A DNA stretch of 64,000 nucleotides. It comes from Reichenbachiella agarivorans. GTDB lineage: Bacteria; Bacteroidota; Bacteroidia; Cytophagales; Cyclobacteriaceae. This document shows, piece after piece, positions 25,520 to 35,300 of the stretch. The translations under genes were made by a program, and so were the position numbers. Numbering within the stretch: position 1 is the stretch's first letter; each line of letters opens with the position of its first letter. Location of the stretch: the NCBI RefSeq assembly GCF_025502585.1, contig NZ_CP106679.1, forward strand, positions 2,573,501 to 2,637,500. The letters run 5' to 3'. The notes under the pieces were generated by a model, which was given only the letters and a program-made list of their open reading frames with translations, did not search any database and was not told where the DNA came from.

Positions 25520-25628
25520 TCAGAATATTATTCTAATTTTCAGACTATAATGTTCAATTGCCTGTCATTTGTTTATTGAATCAATTATATTTTAATGTAA
25601 AAAGTAAATATTCAATATAATATTCTGA
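25520..25628. repeat. 12-bp perfect inverted repeat in the ald/E1 gap
   Basis: TCAGAATATTAT (25520-25531) and ATAATATTCTGA (25617-25628) are exact reverse complements separated by 85 nt. The left arm is part of the Lrp-like box, and the right arm lies in a 13/15 match to the same consensus (25613-25627). The spacing would let two bound dimers meet by looping or wrapping. Confidence 0.6.
25521..25535. promoter_or_regulatory. Lrp/AsnC-type operator candidate
   Basis: CAGAATATTATTCTA matches all 15 positions of the Escherichia coli Lrp consensus YAGHAWATTWTDCTR. It lies in the gap between alanine dehydrogenase and a branched-chain-type 2-oxoacid dehydrogenase, both of which are controlled by Lrp-family proteins in other bacteria (AldR and BkdR). 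A weaker copy (25541-25555, 11/15) is centred 20 bp further on. No Lrp gene is visible in the window. Confidence 0.5.
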
Positions 25629-25684
25629 TATATGTATTATATCTGCGTTAAATATAATATTATTTTGTTTGATTCTAAAATGAA

Positions 25685-25715
25685 TTTGAAAGCTGAACTT
25701 GATTCTTTAAATTTG
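25685..25715 (+). promoter_or_regulatory. Promoter of the 2-oxoacid dehydrogenase gene
   Basis: TTTG (25685-25688), a 19-nt spacer and TAAATTTG (25708-25715) give a perfect match to the Bacteroidota promoter consensus. Transcription would start near 25721, about 40 nt before the GTG start or 70 nt before the ATG. Confidence 0.65.
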
Positions 25716-25758
25716 TCAACATTAGTATAAATTGACATATTGAACCCAAATAGATCAA

Positions 25759-28164
25759 GTGAAAGTTGCTGAAAAAACATCGAAGTTAATGTCTGTCAAA
25801 AAGGAGATTTTGGATGATTACCGACTTGCTGTAGAGAGTAGGGAGATCAGTTATATCGGTAGAAAGGAAGTCTTCATGGGAAAGGCTAAATTCGGGATTT
25901 TTGGTGATGGTAAGGAGTTGGCACAGATCGCCATGGCCAAAGTTTTTCGTGATGGAGATTTTAGGTCTGGTTATTATAGAGATCAGACTTTCATGATGGC
26001 TATTGGACAGATGACTTCTCAGCAGTTTTTTGCGCAACTGTATGCTCATACAGATGTAGAGGCTGAGCCCGCATCGGCTGGCCGTATGATGAATGGACAC
26101 TTTGGGACACGCACTATTCAAGAAGATGGTGAATGGAAGGATTTGACCAAGATGAAAAACTCGGCATCAGATATTTCATGTACAGCAGCGCAGGTTCCGA
26201 GATTGTTGGGATTTGCTTATGCATCCAAATTATACAGAGAGAACCCTGCCTTACACGACAATAAGAAATTTTCTGTAAATGGAAATGAAGTTGCATTTGG
26301 CACCATAGGCAATGCCTCAACGGCAGAGGGGCACTTCTTTGAAATGATGAATGCGGCAGGTGTGCTGCAGGTGCCTGTTGTCATGGGAGTTTGGGATGAT
26401 GAGTATGGGATTTCAGTCCCTAACAAATACCAGACTACTAAGAGCAGCATTTCCAAAGCCATGGCTGGTTTCCAAAGAGATGCCAACGACAAAGGAATAG
26501 AAATAATGACGGTCAATGGTTGGGACTATGTAGCCTTGACAGAGACCTTTCGCAAGGCGGATAAGATAGCACGAGAAGAGCATGTGCCTGTATTGGTACA
26601 TGTCCTTGAAATCACCCAGCCACAGGGACATTCGACTTCAGGTTCGCATGAGCGATACAAATCCAAGGAGAGGTTGGATTGGGAGAACGAATATGACTGC
26701 AATAAGAAAATGCGTGAGTGGATACTCAGCGAAAAACTAGCTACAGACCAGGAGCTAGATATCATCGAAGATGAGTGTAGAGAGATTGCCAAAAATGCTA
26801 GAAACAATGCATGGAAAGAATACAGAGACTCACTTCAGAAAGACATAGATACGGCAGTCAGCGTAATTGATTCCATCGCTGATAGAAGTCGGTCAAGAAA
26901 CAAATTGTTATCCATCGCCAAGAGTTTGAAAGAAGGACTCAATGTGAATAAATTGGATGTGACACGGGCATCCAAAAAGGCATTGAGATTGGTCAGAGAA
27001 GAACCTTCTAAGAGTAGAGATATGTTGATCTATTGGCTCAAAGAAGTAGAAAAGAAAAGGCATGACGAGTACAGCTCATCACTGTACAGCGAAACAAAGT
27101 ACTCAGCCCTAAAAGTAGAAGCCATTGCTCCACAGTACAGCACCAAATCCAAAATGGTAGATGGTCGTGAAGTGATGCAAGCCTGCTTTGACGCTGCACT
27201 GACTCGTGACCCGAGGGTTTTTGCCATTGGAGAGGATGTAGGGAAAATCGGGGATGTGAATCAGGGATTTGCAGGGCTTCAAGACAAACATGGTGAACTC
27301 AGAGTCACTGATACGGGGATTCGTGAAACAACCATTATTGGTCAAGGAATAGGGTCAGCATTGAGAGGACTCAGACCAATTGTGGAGATACAATATTTGG
27401 ACTATGTCCTGTACACAATACAAACCTTGTCAGACGACTTGGCATCTTTGAGTTATAGAACCAAGGGAGGCCAGAGAGCTCCGTTGATCATTCGTACCAG
27501 AGGTCACAGGTTGGAAGGTATCTGGCATTCTGGCTCACCTATGGGTATGATTATCAATGCCATCAGAGGGGTCTATGTATTGGTGCCAAGGAATATGACT
27601 CAGGCTGCCGGTATGTACAACACCATGCTACAGTCAGATGACGCGGCATTGATAGTAGAGAGTCTCAATGGCTACCGATTAAAGGAAAGAATGCCTGATA
27701 ATGTAGGAGAATATACCGTACAGATAGGGCAACCAGAACTACTCAGAGAAGGGAGAGATATCACAGTAGTGACTTATGGATCGATGTGTAGAATCGTCAT
27801 GGAAGCCGCCAACCAACTGGCAGAATATGGTGTCGAGTTGGAGGTCATCGATGCACAAACTTTGCTGCCTTTTGATGTGAATCACAGCATTGTAGAGTCA
27901 GTCAAGAAAACGAACAGACTTATTGTAGCAGATGAAGATGTACCTGGTGGTGCTTCTGCATTTATTTTGCAAAAAATCTTGGAAGAGCAAAAGGCGTATC
28001 AGTTTTTGGATAATCAACCAATTACCATTACGGCAAAGGAACACAGACCTGCTTATGGTTCAGATGGTGATTATTTTTCTAAGCCCAATGCAGAAGAGAT
28101 ATTTGACAAGGCCTATGAGATCATGAGTGAAGTGGATCCAGAGCTTTATCCATCTATCTATTAG
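25759..28164 (+). CDS. 2-oxoacid dehydrogenase E1, fused alpha and beta subunits
   Basis: An 801-residue fusion of the two E1 subunits of a branched-chain-type 2-oxoacid dehydrogenase, which decarboxylates 2-oxo acids on thiamine diphosphate and passes the acyl group to lipoyl-E2. The alpha half (to ~residue 340) includes FRSGYYRDQTFMM and a TPP-binding region IGNASTAEGHFFEMMNAAG in place of the usual GDG; the beta half (from ~470) has VFAIGEDVGKIGDVNQGFAG, GGQRAPLIIRTRG and ADEDVPGGASAFI. The window offers a GTG at 25759 or an ATG at 25789 as start. E2 and E3 are not in the window. It diverges from ald across a region with an Lrp-like box. Confidence 0.88.
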   Translation: MKVAEKTSKLMSVKKEILDDYRLAVESREISYIGRKEVFMGKAKFGIFGDGKELAQIAMAKVFRDGDFRSGYYRDQTFMMAIGQMTSQQFFAQLYAHTDVEAEPASAGRMMNGHFGTRTIQEDGEWKDLTKMKNSASDISCTAAQVPRLLGFAYASKLYRENPALHDNKKFSVNGNEVAFGTIGNASTAEGHFFEMMNAAGVLQVPVVMGVWDDEYGISVPNKYQTTKSSISKAMAGFQRDANDKGIEIMTVNGWDYVALTETFRKADKIAREEHVPVLVHVLEITQPQGHSTSGSHERYKSKERLDWENEYDCNKKMREWILSEKLATDQELDIIEDECREIAKNARNNAWKEYRDSLQKDIDTAVSVIDSIADRSRSRNKLLSIAKSLKEGLNVNKLDVTRASKKALRLVREEPSKSRDMLIYWLKEVEKKRHDEYSSSLYSETKYSALKVEAIAPQYSTKSKMVDGREVMQACFDAALTRDPRVFAIGEDVGKIGDVNQGFAGLQDKHGELRVTDTGIRETTIIGQGIGSALRGLRPIVEIQYLDYVLYTIQTLSDDLASLSYRTKGGQRAPLIIRTRGHRLEGIWHSGSPMGMIINAIRGVYVLVPRNMTQAAGMYNTMLQSDDAALIVESLNGYRLKERMPDNVGEYTVQIGQPELLREGRDITVVTYGSMCRIVMEAANQLAEYGVELEVIDAQTLLPFDVNHSIVESVKKTNRLIVADEDVPGGASAFILQKILEEQKAYQFLDNQPITITAKEHRPAYGSDGDYFSKPNAEEIFDKAYEIMSEVDPELYPSIY

Positions 28165-28212
28165 GAGTTCTTAATATACCATGGAGAGACGGAGAGTCTA
28201 AAATTGCGGTAA

Positions 28213-28998
28213 TTAATCTTTTTCGCTCAATAATTCATCCAATGTGAAAACAGGCGTTTCAGCCACGTTGCTTGTATTGAGTGCTCTGTCCAAAATATAA
28301 AACTGTAACTTCATAGGGTAGTTTCTGAAAACAACCCTAAACGAAGTGGATTGAATTTTGTATTTTAACACTCCTTGCAAAGATGTGCCTATATTGTCCC
28401 TGTCTAAAATCGGGAATCTACCATCAAAGGATAATCCACACTCAAAGGCATTGGCATCTTTGTAGTTGTATTCTTCGAATCCATTGCCTCTATTTCGGAA
28501 GAATTTTACGTAGATATTGTTTCTGAATTCATTTTTTAGAATGTACAAAGTATCAAGGTCTTCTATTTCATAATTTTCACAGCTAAAACTAGGCCTGTCA
28601 TCTGTATCGGAATAAAATTGATAAAGCCCCCCTGATTGAGACAGAGCCAGTTGATAAAATGGTGGTAGGGCAATTTGATCTCCGTACTTCACAAACCTGA
28701 AACTGGTCATAATATTGTTGCTTGAGATAGTGGCAGAATCAACAATGTAGTAGAAATCATTGTATGGATAGGTATTGTCTTCTGATGAAAGCCCTAAGTC
28801 TCCATCACCATCTTCAAAATTAAATTCTAATGTAAGCGTATCTGTACCGTTGTCTGTTTCACTATAGGAGATGTTCTCAAAGGTAATATTGGGTGTGTTA
28901 GGAAATGGGTCAGGTTCTTTGCACGAATGGATGGAAACAACCAAAATACATAGGGTTGTTATTTCTTTAATCCATCTGGTGTACTGGCCTCTGATCAT
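28213..28998 (-). CDS. Lipoprotein of unknown function
   Basis: A 261-residue lipoprotein with signal core EITTLCILVVSIHSC (lipobox IHSC) followed by KEPDPFPNTPNI. The mature protein has a LEFNFEDGDGDLGLSSEDN stretch, an acidic calcium-loop-like pattern common in exported Bacteroidota proteins, and beta-rich remaining sequence. No enzymatic family is recognised. It is convergent with the E1 gene (48-nt gap) and divergent from the LuxE-like gene. Confidence 0.72.
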   Translation of the reverse strand: MIRGQYTRWIKEITTLCILVVSIHSCKEPDPFPNTPNITFENISYSETDNGTDTLTLEFNFEDGDGDLGLSSEDNTYPYNDFYYIVDSATISSNNIMTSFRFVKYGDQIALPPFYQLALSQSGGLYQFYSDTDDRPSFSCENYEIEDLDTLYILKNEFRNNIYVKFFRNRGNGFEEYNYKDANAFECGLSFDGRFPILDRDNIGTSLQGVLKYKIQSTSFRVVFRNYPMKLQFYILDRALNTSNVAETPVFTLDELLSEKD

Positions 28999-29071
28999 TT
29001 TATCTTTACTTTTGCTAAAATTAGCAATGCACAGTTGAAAATTCGTGCATAACTACCATTTTTTTAAACTT

Positions 29072-30061
29072 ATGAAACTCATAAATAGTTTCAAACAGCG
29101 GCTACCTACTTTAGAAGCTTTAGGATTTGAATCTCTCGCTCTTGATATCTTCCATTTTCAGGCTCAAAATAACCAGATATATATGGAGTATTTGTCTAGG
29201 TTGGGAGTGGATCATTTGAGGATTGATTCGATTGACAAGATTCCTTTTTTGCCTATTGAGTTTTTTAAATACCATGATATAAAGACAGGAGAATGGTTAG
29301 AGGAAAAAGCCTTTTTGAGTAGTGGTACAACGGGGATGCAGCGAAGCAAGCACTTGGTGGAGGATTTACACTTCTATGAGCAAAATGCCAAAATGATTTT
29401 CGATTCTTTTTATGGTGACATGGGGAATATGACTTTTTTTGCTTTATTGCCGTCTTATCAGCAGCAGGGCAATTCGTCATTGATCGCTATGGTTGACTAT
29501 TTTATGAAGGAATCCAAGAGTGAAAGAGGTGGGTACTACCTTGACAATACAGGGCAGCTTATAGAGGATTTGCAAAATGAACTCAAGCACTCTCATGACG
29601 TGGTTTTGTTTGGGGTGGGGTATGCACTTTTGGATTTTTGTGAAGGGTGCAGGTCACCTTTGGATGGGCTGACGATCATTGAAACAGGAGGTATGAAGGG
29701 CAGGAGAGAAGAGATGACCAAGGATGAATTTTATACACTCATGAAAAATAAATTGGGTGCTGTTTCCATTCATTCTGAATATGGAATGACAGAGCTCCTT
29801 TCTCAAGCTTACTCTCAAGAGAATCACCGTTTTAGCACTCCTTCCACAATGAAAATTTTAATTAGAGATATCAATGATCCATTTACAATGCTGGATGAAG
29901 GCAAAGCAGGAGGAATCAATGTGATTGATCTAGCAAATATTCACTCATGCTCATTTATTGAAACAAAAGATTTGGGAAGCGTGCATTCGGATGGTTCTTT
30001 CGATATCTTAGGTAGAATCGATAATTCAGATATTCGAGGATGCAATTTGTTGGTCGTATGA
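29072..30061 (+). CDS. LuxE/acyl-protein synthetase-like protein
   Basis: A 329-residue protein resembling the LuxE/PaaK adenylate-forming family. The phosphate-binding loop is the AFLSSGTTGMQRSKH segment (cf. SSGTTG), and later FGVGYALLDF, HSEYGMTELLSQAYS (YGMTE is the A5-type adenylation motif) and GRIDNSDIRGCN follow the family pattern. Such proteins activate a carboxylate as acyl-AMP for transfer to a partner. The ATG at 29072 is chosen over an upstream GTG at 29045. The actual acid is unknown; in Bacteroidota this type is often near fatty-acid or surface-lipid genes, but none is adjacent. Confidence 0.82.
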   Translation: MKLINSFKQRLPTLEALGFESLALDIFHFQAQNNQIYMEYLSRLGVDHLRIDSIDKIPFLPIEFFKYHDIKTGEWLEEKAFLSSGTTGMQRSKHLVEDLHFYEQNAKMIFDSFYGDMGNMTFFALLPSYQQQGNSSLIAMVDYFMKESKSERGGYYLDNTGQLIEDLQNELKHSHDVVLFGVGYALLDFCEGCRSPLDGLTIIETGGMKGRREEMTKDEFYTLMKNKLGAVSIHSEYGMTELLSQAYSQENHRFSTPSTMKILIRDINDPFTMLDEGKAGGINVIDLANIHSCSFIETKDLGSVHSDGSFDILGRIDNSDIRGCNLLVV

Positions 30062-30101
30062 CCGTTAATTATTGCAAGAAGCATCTAATTGAAAATATGC
30101 T

Positions 30102-30134
30102 TTTGACTAAAATGTATTTTTTTATATATATTTA
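30102..30134 (+). promoter_or_regulatory. Possible promoter of the small lipoprotein gene
   Basis: TTTG (30102-30105), a 21-nt spacer and TATATTTA (30127-30134; consensus TAnnTTTG) lie 40 nt before the start codon at 30174. The -7 element lacks the last G, so this is a weaker match than the other promoters listed. Confidence 0.35.
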
Positions 30135-30173
30135 AGCTTTAAATCGTCGCAGGTAATTGATAAAGAATAAAAT

Positions 30174-30290
30174 ATGAAGATCAAAGCATTAATACTGGCC
30201 TTAGCAATTTTTGCAATGAGTGCATGTACTCAAAGAACATGCCCTACATACGCAAAAGTGGATACTGAAAATTCAGAATTGTCTAAATAA
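30174..30290 (+). CDS. 38-residue lipoprotein
   Basis: A short reading frame encodes a 38-residue protein with a full lipoprotein signal (MKIKALILALAIFAMSAC, lipobox MSAC) and a tiny mature part of about 21 residues containing TQRTCPTYAKV and a charged end. A possible promoter lies before it and a strong terminator after it, and the frame has no overlap with any other gene, so it is likely a real small gene transcribed on its own. Function unknown; similar tiny lipoproteins are common in this phylum. Confidence 0.7.
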   Translation: MKIKALILALAIFAMSACTQRTCPTYAKVDTENSELSK

Positions 30291-30313
30291 TCAGAGCAAT
30301 TCTTTAAGATATT

Positions 30314-30351
30314 ATGCAGACACACATTATTGTATGTCTGCATATTTTTTT
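30314..30351 (+). terminator. Rho-independent terminator of the small lipoprotein gene
   Basis: ATGCAGACA (30314-30322) and TGTCTGCAT (30335-30343) form a 9-bp stem followed by a run of T. It overlaps the 3' end of the convergent response-regulator gene (stop at 30327-30329). Confidence 0.85.
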
Positions 30352-31490
30352 ACGTGCTCTTCAGTGATCTCTTGATCACTCATTATCACCAGTCGTTCAA
30401 CCACGTTTCGTAATTCACGGATGTTTCCTGTCCAATCGCCTTTTTGTAGTAAAACTATGGCTTGCTCGCTGATAGTTTTGGCTGTAGTGCCATGACTAGA
30501 TGCGATATCGTTAAGGAATTTATCAACCAATAGTGGAATATCTTCTGCTCTATCTTTGAGAGCTGGCACTTTGATCACGATCACACTGAGTCTATGGTAC
30601 AAGTCCTCTCTGAATCTGTTTTCTGCGATTTCCTGTTTTAGATCTTTGTTGGTTGCTGCTAGGATACGGACATTGACAGAGATTTCTTTTTCACCTCCTA
30701 CCCGTGTGATTTTATTCTCTTGAAGGGCTCTCAATACTTTCGCCTGAGCAGAAAGACTCATGTCTCCGATTTCGTCCAGAAACAAAGTGCCTTTATCTGC
30801 CTGTTCAAATTTCCCAATTCTTTGTTTGATTGCAGAGGTAAACGACCCTTTTTCATGGCCAAACAATTCACTTTCTATCAATTCCGAAGGGATAGCGGCA
30901 CAGTTGACTTCTACCAATGGGTTTTTACTTCTGCCACTTAGCTTGTGTAGAGCATTGGCAACTAGCTCTTTTCCTGTTCCGTTTCCACCTGTGATGAGAA
31001 CGCGCGCTTCGGTAGGAGCTACTTTTTGTATGGTTTCTTTGATTTCTTCGATGGCCTTGGACTCACCTACGATTTGCATCGAACCAGACACTTTTTTTCT
31101 TAGTGTTTTGGTTTCTTGAATCAAATTGGATTTGTCCAATGCATTTTTGATGGTGACTAGGAGTCTGTTGAGGTCTGGTGGTTTTTGGATGAAATCATAG
31201 GCTCCTTTTTTTGTAGCCTCCACTGCAGTTTCTATTGTGCCATGTGCAGAAATCATGATGAACTGAGGTGCATGTTCTAGTTCTTTGGCTTTTTCGAGTA
31301 ATTCTAAGCCGTCCATTTCTGGCATTTTGATGTCACAAAGTGCTGCGTCATATTCAGAGTCGTTGAGCATTTTTAGTGCAATGAGGCCGTTTTCAGCTTC
31401 ATCTACTTCGTAGTTTTCGTACTCTAGTATTTCTTTGAGTGTATGACGGATGCTTTTTTCATCGTCAATGATTAGGATTCTTTTTGCCAT
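30327..31490 (-). CDS. NtrC-type sigma-54 response regulator without DNA-binding domain
   Basis: A 387-residue protein: receiver domain (IIDDEKSIRHTLKE; phospho-acceptor Asp in LCDIKMPEMDG), then an AAA+ module with Walker A GGNGTGKE, Walker B GTLFLDEIGDM and a sensor region FREDLYHRLSVI. It should activate sigma-54 polymerase, but it ends right after NVVERLVIMSDQEITEEHVKKYADIQ, so the usual C-terminal Fis helix-turn-helix is absent. The GAFTGA loop that contacts sigma-54 reads GSFTSA (HEKGSFTSAIKQ). It may be recruited without binding DNA. Transcribed immediately after the RNase P RNA gene. Confidence 0.88.
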   Translation of the reverse strand: MAKRILIIDDEKSIRHTLKEILEYENYEVDEAENGLIALKMLNDSEYDAALCDIKMPEMDGLELLEKAKELEHAPQFIMISAHGTIETAVEATKKGAYDFIQKPPDLNRLLVTIKNALDKSNLIQETKTLRKKVSGSMQIVGESKAIEEIKETIQKVAPTEARVLITGGNGTGKELVANALHKLSGRSKNPLVEVNCAAIPSELIESELFGHEKGSFTSAIKQRIGKFEQADKGTLFLDEIGDMSLSAQAKVLRALQENKITRVGGEKEISVNVRILAATNKDLKQEIAENRFREDLYHRLSVIVIKVPALKDRAEDIPLLVDKFLNDIASSHGTTAKTISEQAIVLLQKGDWTGNIRELRNVVERLVIMSDQEITEEHVKKYADIQ

Positions 31491-31506
31491 AATGATTTAA
31501 AAAAGT

Positions 31507-31883
31507 AAAAATAGGTCTATAAGCCGGGTTCTGTATCCCGACGAATCGAGACCCTTATCATTTATCTAGCCTTGGCATTGCTACCACGATCTATCGATCT
31601 ACCCATTCTGTTTTCTCCGAAGAGAGCGAAGCGAGCAGCTCCTGAACAGAACCTATTTGATCTTTCAACTCGTAAGGTTTACCATGCGTCTTGCATCACT
31701 GCATGACCGGTGGGCTCTTACCCCACCCTTTCACCCTTACCCTTTGACTAGCTCAGGGCGGTTTGCTTTCTGTTGCACTTTCTCCTCCAGTCTAGACTGA
31801 AGACTTCCCGTTAGGAAGTACGATGCTCTGTGTTGCCCGGACTTTCCTTCCCGACGAATCGGAACGATAAGGCGACCTATTTT
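31507..31883 (-). ncRNA. rnpB: RNase P RNA (class A)
   Basis: On the minus strand this stretch shows the RNase P RNA core: GGAAGGAAAGTCCGGGC and ACAGAGCA near the 5' end (P4/CR-I), AAACCGCC, GGTAAGGGTGAAAGGG, and the 3' partner GAACCCGGCTTATAGACC. The ends AAAATAGGTC and GACCTATTTT pair as the P1 helix. It processes the 5' ends of tRNA precursors. Length about 377 nt is normal for the class. Confidence 0.93.
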
Positions 31884-31885
31884 GA

Positions 31886-31893
31886 CAAAAGTA
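31886..31893 (-). promoter_or_regulatory. -7 element of the RNase P RNA promoter
   Basis: TACTTTTG on the minus strand matches TAnnTTTG exactly and sits just upstream of the RNA 5' end. No TTTG element was found at the usual upstream distance. Confidence 0.5.
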
Positions 31894-31926
31894 GTCATAT
31901 CCCAGAGGATAGCCTTAGTTAATTTT

Positions 31927-32313
31927 TTAGAAAATGTCTTTGCCTGTGAGATTAAGCTCCCATTTATCTGCCAGTTTGGCGACTTCTTGGATGATGGTTT
32001 TCAAGGTTGCTTCTGATGTGTCGGCTACATTGACTTTTGACTCCACTTTCAAGAAATCATTGTCAATGACAAATTTTCCGTAAATGGTGGAGTGATTTTG
32101 TTCCAATAGATTTTTGAAACGAATTTTTTCATCGGCTACACATACTTTGGATGAGAGGATGATCATGTTGGACTCTTCATCAAACTCACCTACCACAGCT
32201 TGCACTCGATCCATCTCTAGAGGAACTACTATTACAGATCTATGTTGATCATACGAGGAGAAACTACCGTTTAGCTCTTCTGCGTATGACTTCATGAAAT
32301 CATTCATTTGCAT
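31927..32313 (-). CDS. YbjN/CesT-like chaperone-fold protein
   Basis: A 128-residue acidic cytoplasmic protein with an alpha/beta pattern (DFMKSYAEELNGSF, SVIVVPLEMDRVQAVVGEFD, YGKFVIDNDFLKVESKV) reminiscent of the type III-secretion-chaperone-like YbjN fold. No secretion genes are near, so the name describes the fold only. ATG codons at 32313 and 32307 are both possible starts. It lies between tamB and rnpB on the same strand. Confidence 0.6.
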   Translation of the reverse strand: MQMNDFMKSYAEELNGSFSSYDQHRSVIVVPLEMDRVQAVVGEFDEESNMIILSSKVCVADEKIRFKNLLEQNHSTIYGKFVIDNDFLKVESKVNVADTSEATLKTIIQEVAKLADKWELNLTGKDIF

Positions 32314-32377
32314 ATTAAAGTGCTTTTAAATGTTATGAGATTAAAACTATTAAATCTGTTTGATATGCAGTCTATTG

Positions 32378-35300
32378 TTATAATAATTCTTCGTCTTCCT
32401 TGAGGGCATCTTGTCCTGCGGGCAGAGTGTTTTCTGGTACTTTTTTTCTGTTTTCTTCTCTGCTGTCATACAAGATTTTTTGTAGTTCATCAAAACTCCG
32501 GACATACTGAAGACTGAAGCCAGTCTCTATGCCGTTTCCTGTTTCGGTGATGTTGTTTTGGTCTGAGCGGCTGTACATTTTGGCTCTCAATCTACCATCT
32601 GAGGTGAGTAGGTACTCTACAGTCCAATCCCCGATGATGGCTGACATTTCATTTTTGGTTTGGTCATTTGGCAATCCTCCTCCTCGTGTCACTCTGAGCC
32701 TGCCGTCTAGGAAGGTGTAAGACAATCTGAGCTGAAAGGTGTTGAAAGCATCGTCACCCAGGCTGGCAAGATTAACATCGATCACTAGGTTTTCATCTAC
32801 TTGATTCGCCCAGTAACTCAACTGGTTGGATACAAACTCGCTCAAGCTACTTCCAATCGTTTCTAAACTCACCTCAAAATTGTTTTCAGGAGAAAATCTC
32901 CTTAGGATCAATAGACTGAACACCTGTCTGTTCATTTCCTGATCATTGGTTGCAATTTTTAGTTTAAAGGCATTGATGATCGATTCGAGATTGAGAGGGT
33001 CTCCAGGCGGTATGGTTATGTTGTTGGGATAGTCTTCTACATCTATGCCGAATTTGATTTGTGGTGTGAGTAGGTCTCCTTTCAATGACAGTTGTACGAC
33101 AGAGTAATATTTGCGACGTGTCTCTGTAGAATTACTCTGTTCTTCGCTCAGGTAGGGAGCCAACAAGGGTGCGATAGAGGTCAACTGCCTGTATTTGGCG
33201 GTGATACCAAGTTGTGCTTCGTATGGGTTGCCATACCATGAGATGGTACTTCCTTTCTGTATATCAAACTCTTTATTGATGATATTGTATAGTGTGAAAT
33301 TGTACCCTCCATTGTCGATTTCAAAATCTCCAAACATATTAAAATCCCCATCAGAATTGATCTGGAGTTTGATGTTGCCGTTGCCTCTGCCACGTATGAT
33401 GTCCCCAGCCTTGATGTCAAAAATGAGCTCAAGATAAGCGTCTGTAGTCATTTCAATATCGAAGAGTAATTGAACACCCTTTATTTTGCTAACCTCTTTT
33501 TTGATAGTAGATGTGACGATTTCGTTGACTTTCTCATCCGAGAGATCGACAAATTCGATGTATTCTTGCTTTTCCAAGGTATAGTCGTTGCTGTTGGACA
33601 GAGGGATAGCAATGTGGGTGCCTCTGTTGGACTTGGCGCGAGCATTGATGTAGATATTGTCTATCGATCCACCGAAATGAATGCTACCAGAGGCATAGGC
33701 AGTGCCATAGTAAGCAGTGTTTTCGACCGAGGTTGTATTGAGCAACTTGAAATTTTTGAAGGTTCCTGTGATGTCAAAAAGGAGATTACTCACCCCATAG
33801 TGCGTAATGCTACCAGATAAGAAGGCTTTGTTTTTTTCGGTATCATTCAACTCCAGTTGGTTGGGGATGATTTTGTATTTATTGAACAGTATTTCTCCAT
33901 TTAGAGCGTACCGTGTTTTAAGATATTTTATGGTTGTTTCTCCTTGGTCGATGTTGGCTCTGCCATAAATTTCAGGTTTGTCAATTGTACCTTTCAACGA
34001 AAGAATGGCATCTGCATATCCAGTCAGGTCTTCGATGCTGCTTTTAAAGATGGGCTCGAATATTTTCAGGTGGGTGTGTTCAAATTTTGCATTTAGATCT
34101 AGTTGTTGCTCTTGCTCGTAAGGATAGATATACCCATCAAGTGCTATTTTCTTTTGGTCATTTCGGATCAAATGAAAGTCGACAAACAGTCTGTCTTTGT
34201 TATTTTCCCATCTTGAAACACCAAATATATTGCCAACGAGAAAATCCTCGATCACCACGGTACGAGCGATCAAATCACTCTCTATGACGTTCTCTTCTTT
34301 TCGTCGTTTGATGATCAAACTTCCATCTAGCGTTCCTTCAATTTTGGAACTAAATAGAGATTGTAGGTTTTGAAACTCAAAATCATTGATCATGATTTTG
34401 AGTTGTTTGTCTGGAGCCAAGGAATAGAAACCATCAATAATGATGTTTTCGTGGTTGCTAAAGAGTTTTAGGTTAGAAAATTGCCATTCATCGTCGTTGT
34501 AGGAGATTAGATTTTGCTCATTCCAATACCATGGGACACCTAGTATTTTGATTCGAGATGGAGACAGATGAAAATTGATTTTGTCACTGTCAAATGTAAT
34601 ATCCGTATTGATTTGAAAGCTATTGGCATATTTTTCTTGATCAAGGTTGAAAAACAGTTCCATTTTTTCTTGATACCAGATGGCATCAATCATGAGATTC
34701 TCGGCACTATAATCTTTGCCCCAATTTTGATTTTTACTTGCTCCATATATAGAGGCCAACACTTCTTTGTCATAGGTTTCTTTGGATATGTTGAGGTCAA
34801 TTTCATTGTGGGCGAAACTGTATCCATTGATTCTGAGCGTATCAAATTCGGTAAATAGGTTGAGCTTGGAGGTAGAGTCCTGACTAAAAACACCATCAAT
34901 TTTCACTACTGGTGACAGGTAAAAATCGGGGTAAAATGGTTGTATGAATTTGTTAAGATCCCATAAATTCAGGGATATGTTGGCTAGGAGTGGAGCAACG
35001 GGTAGCTTAGATTTGGCTTTGTAATATTTTTGCATCTCTAGATTGTCAGGATTGAGATACATGGCCAGTTCATGACCGAAATTGATCAAACTCGCAAAAA
35101 GGTCGCTGTTTTGATACTCTCCTTTGATTTCTCCTGTCAGTCCATCAGTTTCAAGATGCATGATTCTTTGAGGGCCTATTTCGGTGGATAGGAATTTGAT
35201 TGAGTTAATGTTAAGCTCTTTTTCCTTGAAGACAATTTGATTGTTTGAGAGACTGATATATCCTCTGAGATCATCTGTTTTTAGACCCTTCATATCTATG

